Below, piece by piece: positions 11,778-24,232 of a stretch of DNA of 64,000 bases. This stretch comes from Coriolopsis trogii (lineage: Eukaryota; Basidiomycota; Agaricomycetes; Polyporales; Polyporaceae). The stretch lies in contig JAHYIO010000007.1 of assembly GCA_020543525.1 (NCBI GenBank), positions 1,381,782 to 1,445,781 on the forward strand, given 5' to 3'. The translations under genes and the position numbers were made by a program. Within the stretch, counting starts at the first letter, position 1. Each line of letters starts with the position of its first letter. Below the pieces are notes generated by a model. The model saw only the letters and a list, made by a program, of their open reading frames with translations, searched no databases and was not told where the DNA came from.

Positions 11778-14700
11778 ATGAGGCCTCTATTGTCACTCGC
11801 TTTCCTCCTCGTATCCGTCAGTGCTCGGCTACATAGCCGCAGTGCCCCGCCCGAGTTCTCCAAGCCTCCAAGCTCCTCAGTCGATTACGTCGATCCGTGA
11901 GTAGCGTCCAAAGCATTTTTTGCGCATCTGTGAAGTTCTATTATATCCCTTGTTGACCAAGGATGCAAGGCTGCTGTCGTACAATGTCCTCTCTAGACAT
12001 ACTAATAGTGTTGTCGTTCGACTTCATTTGAGGCGCAGTCTGAACACCCACCCACAGCTTCATAGGCAATGGTGGAGACTCCCCTAACGGTTCCGGGGGT
12101 ATGATCCCGTCCACGGCACCTCCGTTCGCCATGACGCGTTGGGTAGCCCAGACGCGCCAAAACTACGTGTCTACCACGCCCTACAACTACACGGATCCCT
12201 ACATCCACGGCTTCCAGGGCACCCACCAGCCTGCGATCTGGATGGGCGAGAGCGGCCAAGCCATCCTCGTGCCCGGTGCGGGAAAGGTTCAGCCCGTCTT
12301 CGAGAACCGCGGGATGAGCTTCACGCACAAAGACGAGATCGCAACAGCGAGCTACTATTCTGTCCTTATGGACGCGATCGAAGGAGGCAAGATACACGCC
12401 GAGCAGTCCGCGAGTGAGTATATGCACCTCTCTTCCAGTTTGTGCACCCTCTGACGTCACGCGCGCTACCAGCTTCGCGCGTCGGCCACCTCCGCTTCAC
12501 TTTCCAGGACACCGCCGCGCCATGGGTTCTGCTCGAGGCCTCGCGCCCTTTCGTTGTCGGCACTGATGACCCCACAAATGTGACGTTTCCCAAGGGGGCG
12601 ATCGCCATCGACCCCGCCGCGCGCGAGATCACCGGACGCAATCCAGAGAGACAGGACTTTGTGATAGGCCCCAGTCCCGCGCCGAGCTTCGCGGGCTACT
12701 TCTGCGCCCGCTTCGACCTCCCGTTTGCTAGCTACGGCACGGCGCAGAACGGTACCATTGCGGAGAACGCAACCTCTGGGGAAGGGACCTTGCTCTCGGG
12801 CTTTGCTCGTTTCGCAGAGGGGACCAAGGTAGTCAATGTGCGCGTCGGCGTGTCGTTCATTTCTGTCGAACAAGCGAGGAAGAACTTGGACACCGAGATC
12901 CCGGACGGGACGACATTGGAGACGACGGCCGAGAAGACACGCGCGGCTTGGGCGGAGAAGCTGGATCGCATCAAGGTGGAGGGCGCGACGGAGGAAGAGA
13001 ATGAGATCTTCTATACCGCGGTGTTCCATACCCTTCAGGTTGTCTCCCATGCATCGGCCACGAGTACCGCACTGACCGTCTGACGTCGTCTCCAGTACCC
13101 GTACGAGCAGAGTGAAGATGGCAAGTATTACTCGGGATACGATGATACTGTCCACGAGGGAGAGTCATACACAGGCTACTCAATCTGGGTGAGTCATTCA
13201 CGTGCCCTGTTGTTTCACTGCGATGACGCGCACACAGGATACATTCCGCGCGGAGTGGGCTTGGCAGATCTTGTTGGCACCCGAACATATTCCAGGGATG
13301 GTCCAAAGCATGCTGCAGGACTATGTTGAGGTAACGTTCTCGTTCCTGGTAGGCAGTTGCTGTATTCATGGGGTGTATAGGGTGGCTGGCTACCTATGTG
13401 GAAGAACATTGTCGGTGCGTAACTGCCGTTAGTCCTTTATAGTGAGTAATGCTCATGCTCGCTGTAGAGACCAACATCATGGTATGGAGTGACGCCTGCC
13501 CGCCATGCGTCTGCGTGTTGACTTTCTACATAGGTTGGCACTCACGCGGACTCGCTCGTGGCAGAAGCAGTCGTCAAGGGCGTGCGCGGCTTCGACCTCG
13601 AGACGGCATGGGAGGCCGTACTAAAAGATGCAACCGTCCCCCCAAGCGAAGACTGGACCACTTCGTGAGTGAGCGCAGGATTGAGGACTTGTTGCTGTAG
13701 CTTAGCATCCCGCACACAGGTACTTTGATCGCGAACAAAACGTTGGCTACGAAGTGCGCGCGGGTCTGTCGTCCGTGTACGCTTCGCACGGATGGGTCGC
13801 TTCGGACATCCATTCCGAAGCCGCCTCGCGGACGCTCGACTATGCCTGTACGTCCCACCCTATCTTGCAGACTTGGGCCCTTCCTCACGAATGCACTCAC
13901 GCGCAGACGACGACTACGCTGCGTACGTGCTCGCTTCTGCCGTGGGCGAACACGAGTGGGCGGAGAAGCTCCGCGCTCGCGCGTTCTCCGCGCCGTTCAC
14001 TATCTTCAACAACGCGACGGGCTTCATGGAGGCACGCAACGCGAGCGGGGAGTGGGCCGGCCAGGACGCAGGCTGGACCGAGGGCGACATGTGGGCGTAC
14101 ACGTTCGACGTCGTGCACGACGTCCCGGAGCTGATCAGGCGGCGGGGCGGGGAGAAGGCTTTCGTCGACTTCCTGGACGCGCACTTTGACGGGGGTCATA
14201 ACGACCATACGAACGAGGTGAGTGGTTTTGCGCTGTGCATCGCATCGAGCGGGGCCGCCATTGGTTATTTGCTGACTGATGGCTGGTGCCGTGCAGCCTT
14301 CGCATCATATTCCGTACTTTTATTCCTTGGCAGGCGCGGCGAGCAAGTCGCAAGAGCGCATACGCGAGGTCACGAAAGACAACTACAACACTTCCGTCAA
14401 CGGTTTGTCTGGAGTACGTACTTTGGGCTGCATGCGCGGTCGCAACGCACGGCTGATCGACCTTCTCCGCAGAACGAAGACTGTGGGCAGATGAGCGCGT
14501 GGTACATCTTCAGTGCGCTGGGCTTCTATCCCGTCGATCCCGTCTCCGCCGAATATGTCATCGGAACGTGAGCGACCCCTCGATCATGTGCATGCACACA
14601 ATCCTGATGATCGAGATGTTCCCTCCTAGGCCGTTCTTCGACAAGGTCACGATCGACTTCCCGAACGCGACACAGCCGCTCGTGATTACGTCGAAAGGCG

Positions 14701-14955
14701 CACCGCACAAGCCGTACATCAAGAGCGTGTCTGTGAACGGGGAGGCGCGGACGAGCCCCGTGTTAAAGCATGTGGACATCGCGCACGGGGGCCATATCGT
14801 GTTCGAGATGAGCGCGGAGCCGCAAGCGTGGGCTTCGGGCACTTCGGTGAGTGTTGACTGTGGAGGTGGAGTGCGAGAGAGGCTGACTGTGACGGATTGT
14901 GTCTTTTCGTGTGTAGGCTTCGGGCGATACGAGGTATGCGCATGTCGAACTCTGA
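11778..14955 (+). CDS. Secreted alpha-mannosidase, glycoside hydrolase family 92
   Basis: Rightward gene of about twelve exons. Exon 1 (11778..11896) encodes a signal peptide (MRPLLSLAFLLVSVSA); a 161-nt intron follows and exon 2 begins FIGNGGDSPNGSGGMIPS. GH92 enzymes are calcium-dependent exo-alpha-1,2-mannosidases that trim mannans and glycoproteins. Family landmarks in order are the N-terminal beta-sandwich (FPKGAIAIDPAAREITG), SGYDDTVHEGESYTGYSIWD, MVGTHADSLVAEA, GQDAGWTEGDMWAYTFDV, PSHHIPYFYSLAGAASKSQ and NEDCGQMSAWYIFSALGFYP; the last three line the active site. The protein ends SGDTRYAHVEL at a TGA (14953-14955). It appears complete, and several N-glycosylation sequons fit secretion. 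Confidence 0.88.
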
Positions 14956-16548
14956 TGAGAGTTTGTTGACAGATTGCGCTGCGTGCACGAAGGCTTGCCA
15001 TGCATGGGCACGAAGACGTGGATGGCGCCTCCGACGGATGAAAACATTTGAGCGTGGATGGAATCTGTAGTGTATCGTCTCGACTGCCCCCGGTGGCTAG
15101 GCAGTGTCCGAGTTGGACAAATCAAACGATTTATGTAAGCGTAGCACATTGGAGATGCAATTCCAAGTGCGACGGACGTCATGCTATAGGCCGTAAGTCG
15201 TGTTATAGAGCACGTCACTGGTGATTGCTTGCTATCTCCCTCCTTGTCACCATATCCACCAGGAGACCGACCAAGGCGTCACTGAGCCAGATTGAAACAC
15301 CCACAGAAGCAGCAATTGACCCTCGGGCCCGCCATATGTCGCAAGTTCACAATGGTGACACGCAAAGTGTTGCGGCCTGGCTGTACCTGCATGAGCATCC
15401 GCAGGAAGATCAGGCTCAGATACGAGATTGAAAGAATACATGTGAGTTCTGTCAACGGGTTGATTCAGTCTCATGACACCACTAGTTAAATTAGGGTGTT
15501 ATTGTGCGCATTGTGTCGCCGCGTGCCGTTTTGGATCTGATACGTACTGTACATACTAGCAGGTGTACCGTACACCAAACGCACTTTGCGCCTGGCAGGC
15601 TCACTCCGGGTTTTTCCGAGGCCAACCCTTTGGCGCCTATTAGCGTAGTTGGCTTTCTCTTTCCACATCGTCCACCCTGTCTTGCTCGAGCTTAATCGCG
15701 ACTTGTAGCTATTTTCAAACTCTGCGCGAAAGCGTTTGGTGCCCATTTCAGCATAATCTGGGAGTGTTGCGGTGCGTTCGTCGCACGCGTTCTTGCGAGT
15801 GTTTCGCCGCTAAAATAGTCTCAGGTACGTATAAGATGTGGAGAGCTAGCTATGTATTCATAGGTCGTTCACAGTGATTTATTTTCGTGCACATGCCTAC
15901 CAAGATGCGGATAAATAGGAGACTCTCGGCTCTCGTCACCGAGGTTGGTGTAAGTACCGAGACTCACGAACGACTGGGAGTCGGCGCATGAAGTCATATT
16001 GCTGTTGACGAGTCTGAGCCCCGTAACCTGCAGAGAATCGTCGTCTCTGATTACTAGGTGATTGGCTGTACAGGATGAACTTCCATCAAACGCGGCCCAG
16101 CTGTTTGCCTGCGTGGCATTGAGGACAACACGTTCTTGTGTCACATCACGCCTATCTGCATATGATCATTGCGGACAACGATGTCCTCCTCTTGCACGAC
16201 AGGTCCTATACTGCAATCCTCCAATGCTCACGATACATGGCGAGCGGAAGGATTCTCCAACTTTGGCCTCTCTCCTAGTTCCGTTCAAGGCTTCCATGCG
16301 CGTACCGTGGGCGGCCGCGGGAAGATGATCTATTCTTTCGGATGATCTCGCGGTCGTTCGCTCACAGTTTGACTCTCAGCTCTGCATGACGTTACCTAGT
16401 CCCACAGGCACGGTATATATATATCACCCCGAGCTATTGCCTGAGACGACGAGCTGGACATCCCGTGTCGACTAGGCATCTCATCACGCACTTGAAGGCC
16501 CTCTCGTGCTAGAGTTCATCACCTGGTCGGCAACACGTACACAACAAG
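14956..16548. other. Intergenic, 1.6 kb
   Basis: No gene is supported. A 91-codon open frame on the minus strand (15869-16144) lacks an ATG and is listed among the rejected items. The last 140 bases hold a TATATATATA element preceding the first FAD monooxygenase. Confidence 0.4.
16414..16424 (+). promoter_or_regulatory. TATA-like element upstream of first FAD monooxygenase
   Basis: An 11-bp alternating TA run about 125 bases before the ATG at 16549. Position and sequence fit a core promoter. Confidence 0.5.
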
Positions 16549-18541
16549 ATGCCCGACGGATCATCTCCTGCTCAACCGCGATTCCGAGTGGCCATCGTGT
16601 ACGTAGTGCCTGCATCATGACCGACTGCCGCTCATCTTGGGGCATGCACAGCGGCGGCGGAATTGCGGGGCTGGCACTGGCAGTGACGCTCGGACGATAT
16701 GAGGATCATAGCTCCCGCGTCCAGATTGACTTGTACGAGGCAGGACCTGAGATCACCACTGTTGGCGCTGGTATTTCCGTATGGCCGCGCACATGGGAGG
16801 TCATGCGTTACTTGGGACTGTACGACCAGCTCGAGAACGAGGCTGTCAAGGCTGGCGGAGGGGGCGATACTGGTGAAATGAGTGGGTGGATGTCCTTTCC
16901 CGCGTAGCAAGCCGCTGACTTTGAGCCCCTGTGTTCGCATTCTGCTAGAACCTGCGTTCATTTATCGCAAGTCAGATTGGGATCAAGAGGGTTACGAATT
17001 TGGGCGAGTCATGGTGCCGAGTACGTGCTCTTGAGTTGGTGAGCATCCGGCCACACGAAGTTAACGCTATCCTACAGACGGCTCTACGACTATGCACCGG
17101 GCGGAGATGGTGGACGTGCTAGTTCGGAATCTGCCGCTACACTGCTCAATTCACACCTCGAAGCGGCTCGTGAAGTACACCGAGTCGACGAAGCATGATA
17201 CGACGGCGTACTCGCTACACTTTGCGGATGGGACGACCGCACAGGCGGACGTCGTTGTAGGGGCAGATGGTATCAAGTCGAGGACGCGTGCGGCGATGTA
17301 TGACCTCGCACATGCGAGTGACTGCCTCGACTCTGCACTCAAGTACATCCGACGTGAAGAGTGCGAGCGGTGTAAACGCGCGACGCCGAAGTGGACGGGA
17401 ACGGTCGTGTATCGGAACCTCATACCTTCGCAACGATTGCGTGCAATCAACCCCTCACATCGCGTGCTCAAGACTCCAGCGTTGATCAGCGTGAGTGCTG
17501 CCGTGTGTGTACGTACATACTTCACTGCCGTAAGGCTGACTCTCTGGCTAGTATTCAGGAAGGAGAAAGGTGGGGGGATGTCATCTGCTCGTCCCTGTCC
17601 ATTGACCTCTTGCTAACGCTTAGTTCAGCACATCATCTCCTATCCCGTATCGCACGGCAAGTACATCAATCTCGTCCCTTTCGTCTCCAATCCGCACTTG
17701 AGTGGCTCGACGTATCCTCACCAAAAATGGGTGGGTGAATCGACCCGAGAGGAATGTTTGCAACATTACGTCGGCTGGGAACCCGAAGTGGACCAATTAC
17801 TCCAAGTGCGTACTTCCGGCTTCGGTGAGCTGCTCTTGCTCATCAGGTTCGCACTGTCAAGTGTGTGGAGAACCCGACAATATGGGCTATCCATGTCGTT
17901 GAAGATCTGCCTTTCTCCGTGCGCGGCCGGGTTGCGCTGATGGGGGACGCAGTGAGTGCTCTCTATGATGTCTGTGACACCCCATAATCTGTCAAAATCT
18001 AGGTCCATGCGATGTCGCCCCACTTTGGTGCAGGTGGCGGTCAAGCGATAGAGGTGACCCCCAAGCCATGCATATTCACGCTTCGTGACAACTCAAGTGG
18101 TCGCGTCGATATTTCGTGCAGGACGCGTTCATTCTTGGTCGCCTGCTTGCCGACCCACGGGTATCGCTTGCCCGGATGCCAGATGTGTTACGCATCTACG
18201 AGGACGTCCGACTCCCCTTTGCTCAGGCCGTGGTGAAGAACACCGACAAGGTGGGACACATGTACGAGTTCGATTATCCAGGACTTTACGACGGCGCTCC
18301 GTTGGTATCTGGAGTGCCGGAAGAGACGAAAGCGGAAGACTTTGAGGTCACGAAACAGAGATTGGACGAGCTCGGCGGGGAGATCGTGAAGATGTGGGAG
18401 TGGGCGGTCAAGGAGAAGGTGGGGGACCAGTGGGAGGATGCTGAGCGCCGATTGGACACTTTGGTGGAAGAGGAGAGACAGCGGAACTCCTCGAAGGCGA
18501 GCCGTGCGTGGCGCTGGACAAAGGTCTGTCCGATCATGTAG
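16549..18541 (+). CDS. FAD-dependent monooxygenase (salicylate-hydroxylase-like) with C-terminal CaaX motif, copy 1
   Basis: Group A flavoprotein monooxygenase, an NAD(P)H-dependent enzyme that hydroxylates aromatic rings. Exon 1 starts MPDGSSPAQPRFRVAIV and splices into GGGIAGLALAVTLG, the FAD dinucleotide fold. YEAGPEITTVGAGISVWPRT follows. The middle carries the DG motif VVGADGIKSRTR, and the C-terminal half has the GD motif RVALMGDAVHAMSPHFGAGG. About nine short exons are needed and the frame reads through to a TAG at 18539-18541. The last residues are WTKVCPIM, whose final four match a CaaX box, which is unusual for this normally soluble family. It is tandem with a close paralog at 19519. 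The substrate is unknown. Confidence 0.85.
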
Positions 18542-19518
18542 TCATGATGGTGAGTGGAACTACATACAGCCTAGTCGGCTCGAGAGACTTATGCAGAAAA
18601 CACACAGCCATGCAATGTCAAATGGTGATCACTATGCGTCGTAGGCCTTTTGAAGTCCACGTCGCATGTATCAAATACAACCCCTCCCTTAAATCTGGTG
18701 AATTTGAACCGTTCTGACTATGAGAAGAAAACGAGTAGCAGAGGTACCTCCTCTGGGAAGCAGATACTCAACGATACGAGTGACTAGCTGAGTCTCGGGC
18801 CGGAACTATGCACGCTACTTATATACCTAGTTTCGTACAGATCTCACGACCGTCGTCGTCTCTCTCAGGGCCCCACATATCTTCCGCGTCATGAGACACT
18901 TATACTTGCGCCTGAACAAGTGCCGGGTGTTAATGGTGTAGTTTGTTCCACGGTTCTACCTCTTATCGACGTTGACGTTTTCAACTGACTACGGACAGAA
19001 GACATGAGACGATGTTTGAGAGATGTCAAGGCCCTCGTCACACACGCTCGTGGTGAGAGTCGTACATACATCCTGAGCCTGACCGATCTAATGATGAGTT
19101 AGTTAACTTAGAAGTAGAACGACCGTGACAACGGTCCGAGCATCCAAAGATAATACGGAACGATCCACTACCATTGAAACTCGGAGGCCGTCAGAAGCGT
19201 CGTGTATTATTCGCGTGCGAAAGCTTCAGCGACCTGCGGGAGGATCCACGGCTGTCGTTCCCTCCCATTACTCATCCTTGTCGTCAGGACGCGACCCACG
19301 CCAACGACCGGACGTCTTTTATCAGCTGGAGTGCTTTGGACGTCCCTGACGGGGCTGCAAGGAACATTGAAGTGGGTGAGTAGTGCAACAGTCTCAGCAC
19401 GCCTAGGCTCTAGAGGACGGTATCGTACTTATACAACCCGTTTCCAGCAACGTAGACGCTTCTCGCAGATCTCTGCTGACCACCAACCCCTCAAACCTAC
19501 ATAGGTACACACCAGACT
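18542..19518. other. Intergenic between the FAD monooxygenase copies
   Basis: About 1 kb without supported coding sequence, presumably the terminator of copy 1 and the promoter of copy 2. A TATATA-like site (CTTATATACC) occurs near 18815. Confidence 0.4.
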
Positions 19519-21568
19519 ATGGGCATTGGACCGCCTCCGGCGGCGAATGTGAAGCCAAGATTCCGTCTCGCTGTAGTGTACGCGCTCTTGTTTTCGCGCT
19601 CGCCTGATGTACTAACGGGTCGTTGGCATCAGCGGTGGGGGGATCGCGGGACTGACTCTTGCAGTGACCCTGGGGAAGTTCGAACATGAACATCCGGGAG
19701 CGTTGCACATCCAGGTGGACATGTACGAGGCCGGACCGGAGATTACGACCGTGGGCGCAGGCATCTCCGTTTGGGAGCGTACATGGTCCATCATGCGTGA
19801 GCTGGGGCCTGAAGTGTACGACGCCTTGAGGAGTCATGCAGTGCAGGACGGACAGGGTCAGAAAGAGGAGAGTGAATTTCGTGCGTACAAGTGTTCTGCA
19901 GGCGTTGACGTTCGGAGACGGTCGCGGGAACGTCGTTCACGGATTTGATCTCCACCGCAGGACCTGCCTTTGCCATGCGCAAGTCTGACTGGGAGAGGGA
20001 AGGCCTCGAATTTTGGCGGGTGATGGTCCCTAGTGAGTAGACTGTCTCCCTGTATTCTGACGCAGTGTAGAACTCAACATACATTGCTTAATTCCGAAGA
20101 TGGCTCAACGACAATGCATCGAGCGGATCTAGTCGAGGTACTCGTCAGGAACCTCCCATCGAGCTGCACAGTCCATACATCAAAGCGCCTCGTAAAGTAC
20201 ACCGAACCCCCGACGTCTTCCTCTACACGCCCGGCATACATGCTGCACTTTGCGGACGGTTCGACGGCCGAGGCAGACGTCGTGATTGGCGCGGACGGTA
20301 TCAAGCCGAAGACTCGAGAGACGATGTACGATCTCGCGCACGAGCAAGACTGTACCAGACACGGTAACGGAACTGAGGGGCAGACGAGAGAAAAGTGCGA
20401 GCGGTGCGAGCACGCAACTCCGCTGTGGACGGGCACCGTCGCCTACCGATACCTGATTCCCGTCGAGAAGCTACGGGAAGTCAATGCGGACCATCACGCG
20501 CTGAAGATCAAGTCGCCCATGAACGTGAGCCCCGTTCTGTGGTTCGCCTGATGTGAGGAAGGGAAACTGACGCGGATCGTAGTATGCTGGGAAGGGAAAG
20601 GTGCGTCATCTTGCGCGCGCCCTCACTTTCCATTGAGAGTCGTGAACGATCGGGAACGATACGCAGCACATCATCACTTATCCCATCTCTCACGGCAAAT
20701 ACCTCAACTGGATCGGGTTCGTCACCATCCCGGGAGGCAAGGGCACGGCATACCCACACAAGTGGGTCACAGATGCGTCGCGAGACGAACTGGTCGCGCA
20801 CTTCTCGGGATGGGAACCGGAAGTCGACCAGATGCTCTCGGTGTGTGATGGTCGTACAGGTGAGGGAGGCTGTCCGATGCTCACACCTGGCCACCTCATA
20901 GTGCGTCGAGAAGCCGACGCTGTGGGCGATCCATATCGTGGACGGTTTGCCCTTCTCGGTAAGAGGTCGGGTTGCGCTTATGGGCGATGCGGTGAGTCTA
21001 TCTGCCGATCAGGGGGTGAAACAACACTGCACTCGGGTGCTCAGCGTGGATCCGACTAGGTTCACGCGATGGAGACGCACTTCGGCGCTGGCGGCGGGCA
21101 AGCAATCGAGGTGTGTGAGCCGCACATATCTTCATACTCTACATATGTTACTCACTTGAGAGTCCGCCGACGTTCGTGCGTCAGGACGCGTACATCCTGG
21201 GCCGACTTCTGTCTGACCGGCGCGTGACGCTCGAGAGCGTCAAGTCTGCGCTTGAGATCTACCAGGCTGTGCGTCTGCCTTTCTCACAGGAGGTGGTGCG
21301 CAATGCTGCCAAGATCGGGCTCATGTACGAGTTCAACTACACGGGTCTATACGGAACGGATGAGGTGGATGATGACATAGCAAGCCTGGACGATAGACTG
21401 AGAGAGCTCGGAGAGGCCATCCAGGAGATGTGGAAGTGGGAATGGGAGGAAAAGGTGGAAGAGCAGTGGCACGTGGCGGCGAGAAAGCTGACAAGCTTGT
21501 TGAAGGGAGTTGAGGTGCCGGCCGGGGGTGGTAAAGAGAGGAGGAAACGAGGCTGCGTTGTGATGTAG
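19519..21568 (+). CDS. FAD-dependent monooxygenase (salicylate-hydroxylase-like) with polybasic CaaX tail, copy 2
   Basis: Tandem paralog of the gene at 16549 with the same order of motifs: GGGIAGLTLAVTLGKF after the first intron, YEAGPEITTVGAGISVWERT, STTMHRADLVEVLVRNLPS, VIGADGIKPKTR, and RVALMGDAV spliced to HAMETHFGAGGGQAIE. The C-terminal helix is rich in Glu and Trp (EAIQEMWKWEWEEKVEEQW). The protein ends KERRKRGCVVM, a basic cluster directly before a CaaX box, as in prenylated small GTPases. All expected FAD and hydroxylase motifs are intact. Copy 2 differs from copy 1 in the N-terminus and the loop around TRHGNGTEGQTREKC, so the duplication is not recent. Confidence 0.86.
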
Positions 21569-23201
21569 GGTGTACTGACGTTGGCGAATGAGATGTCAGA
21601 TTGATGAGGTACGGAAGATGTGGTTAAGTCCCGCAGGACGACACGTTCTCGCTGTCTCACCGATTTCCCCAACAGTGCACTTCGTAGACTGGTGGAGCGG
21701 GCGAGCGGGCACTTGTTGAAGAACAATAGATGTCTGTTCTATTCTCACAGCGGTCCGCCGTGAGCGTTTGATCTTCGCCTCGCTGGTGCAGCATGGAAGA
21801 ACTACGCTCCCGCAGCGTGCACACGACGCGCCGAGCTCATCTACGCAGGCCCGTGGGCCCCACTAACCCCCACGGCCGCCGCTACCCCCCGCGGAGTCGT
21901 GGACACGGTGACCGCACTGACGGCGGCGGAAGAAGCGTTGGCTGCAGTTCCCTCGACCCGTTCCAATACGAGCGAACGCAAGGGACGGGCGCGTAGATGG
22001 CCTTCCTCACCTTCGTCGCCGGCCCTCGTCAAGTACATGAGCTATATGATCCAGGCATGATGCGTGACCGCCGCACCCCTCCACGCGACGATCCAGGTCT
22101 GCAAGTGTCAGCGTCACGAGCCCGCGAGCGAGCCCGCCGGGTCCAAATCAAGTGCGGCAGAGGGAGAGATCGCGATTGATAATCGGCCGTCCTGCTTCTC
22201 AGATCTCAAGGCCCACGCCCATGCGTGCACCCTGCCTGCAGCAGCAGCAGGAGCAGCGGCAGCGGCGCTAAGCCACTCGTACGCGGCACTGGGGAAGAGG
22301 CGGCCCCCCTGCGGGATGGCCAGATGACCCTGGCTGGCGGCTTCGCGCGCCGTCCTGGGCCCCGGGGCTCCCTCGAACCTGTCCGTCTCTTTCCCCGCCT
22401 CGAGGCTTGCGCGCGGCCGGGCACGTTGGCCCACGCACGACTCATCTGGGCTGACGACCCGTGGCGGCGCGGCGCGTCGTGTATGCGTGTGCGTGCGTGC
22501 GTGTGCCCGTCGTACCACCGTGGTGGCTGTCTGCCCCGCCGGCTCGGAGTGCTGGGCGCGCGAGTCTCGAGCTGACAGTGACTCTGGCGAGGGTCTCAAA
22601 ACGTGCTGTACGATGCTTGGGAGCCTCGTCTCCGCGGCGTATGCGGGCGTCGGAGAGACGGCGGATGGCGGATGGCGGTTGGCGGTGACGATGGATGACG
22701 ATGAGAGTCGCTGTGATGCTATGTTTCGATATGTCCGAGGGTCCTGTGCTCGTTGCCGGATGCGGTTAATGTGGTACCCAACGCCTCGAGGCTCGCGCGC
22801 TTTCGATCGCCCCTCGGACACCCATAGCACCAGGGAAAGAATATGGAGTCATCGTCTGCTGCCGCCTGTGGACATGTAGTAGCCGGGGCCAGTGTGAGAA
22901 TCCGTCCCTTCGTCAGCGGTTCAGCCTCTTGGCCGTCTAGCACGTTGCACAAACAAACAAACTTGTATCCCGGCGGGTTGTCTCAGAGACCGGATAGAGC
23001 GTCGAGACAGCAGAAGAGGCAAGAGCGGCGGTCCGCGGAGACCCTCGGAGGAAACGTCCTACAAAGGCGCACTGTGCCGTGCCTCGATGGGGACACACAA
23101 CGGCCGGACGGAGACAAAAGGCGGAGGCGGAGAAGCAAGACTGACAGAGCGCACCTGAGGTGCAGAGAATCCAGAATCCAGGGCAGCACCGTACGCGCAA
23201 G

Positions 23202-23232
23202 GCAGCAGTAGCAGCAGCAGCAGCAGCAGCAG
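23202..23232. repeat. GCA trinucleotide microsatellite
   Basis: A run of GCA units with one interruption near its start, in ORF-free DNA. Confidence 0.8.
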
Positions 23233-24088
23233 GAGCCACACCTGAGCCACACACGCAGCAGCACGCCCCGCAGCTTCGCGCGGACGCGGCCCCCGACAGA
23301 AGGCGCGTCCTTGGGGTTCGTGACCCGTAGCACGCCCTTTCCTGCAGGCTGCAGGAGCGCCGCGACTCGGCGAAGGGACAGACGAACAAGCCAGGCCGCA
23401 CTCGAGCCGCGCCGCACGGCGACGGCGGCGGCGAGCTCCTCAGCTGCGCCGATCCCGCGCCTTGTGCGTGCTTTGCGTGGTGGCACCGCGTCCCCAGTTG
23501 GGCGCAGGAGATCCTCTGGACGCCTGTGATGTGGGACGAGAAGGTGGCCACTCGGGGTGCGGCGCACGGAGTAGGCAGGCAGGCACGCCCGCGCGCGCGC
23601 CCCTTGTGCTCCGTTCTCGTGACCGGGTGCGGTGTTCGTGTACGTACGACGCGCGTGTCTGCCCGATGCGGGCGTTCGGCGACGAGGGACAAAGTGGGCT
23701 AGAGCGGCCTGCAGAGATAGGGGGCGGGCGGGGTGGTGCCAGAGTTGGTTGGATGATCTGCTCCCTGTGACTTCCGGGCGAGCGACAGAGGCGACATGAC
23801 GGTGTCAGGCGATGGGGCGATATCGAGCGCACAGGAGGCACGTACAGCCCGGCCTGCGACGCTTGAGCGGCGAGTGCACAAGGGCGTCCCGGTGAGGGCG
23901 CAATGACAAGCAAGACAGGAGTGCGGAGGTGATCCTGTTTTTACCATTGGCCGACGACAACGACGCTCGCAGACGAAGAGAAAGAGACACTGGCGACGAC
24001 GTCATTCGTGCGCTCTAGCTGCATGCCGCCAATAGAGGCCACAACCGGATCGAGGTGTGACCCCACCGCAGCGGTAAGTAGTTTGACC

Positions 24089-24232
24089 GAAGACAGCACG
24101 GTGTCCGAAGACAGCACGGTGTCCGAAGACAGCACGGTGTCCGAAGACAGCACGGTGTCCGAAGACAGCACGGTGTCCGAAGACAGCACGGTGTCCGAAG
24201 ACAGCACGGTGTCCGAAGACAGCACGGTGTCC
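24089..24232. repeat. 18-bp minisatellite, 8 copies
   Basis: Eight head-to-tail, apparently identical copies of GAAGACAGCACGGTGTCC at strict 18-bp spacing (24089, 24107, and so on to 24215). Because 18 is a multiple of three, both strands stay open: SEDSTV repeats on plus, LSSDTV on minus. Lack of divergence indicates recent expansion or ongoing homogenisation. Confidence 0.95.

Noticed and set aside
15869..16144. 91-codon minus-strand frame (SWAAFDGSSSCTANHLVIRD)
   Set aside because: It starts with GTG, is preceded by an in-frame stop, and has no ATG or joinable upstream exon.
24089..24232. CRISPR-like regular repeat
   Set aside because: There are no spacers between units, and the organism is a eukaryote; it is a minisatellite.
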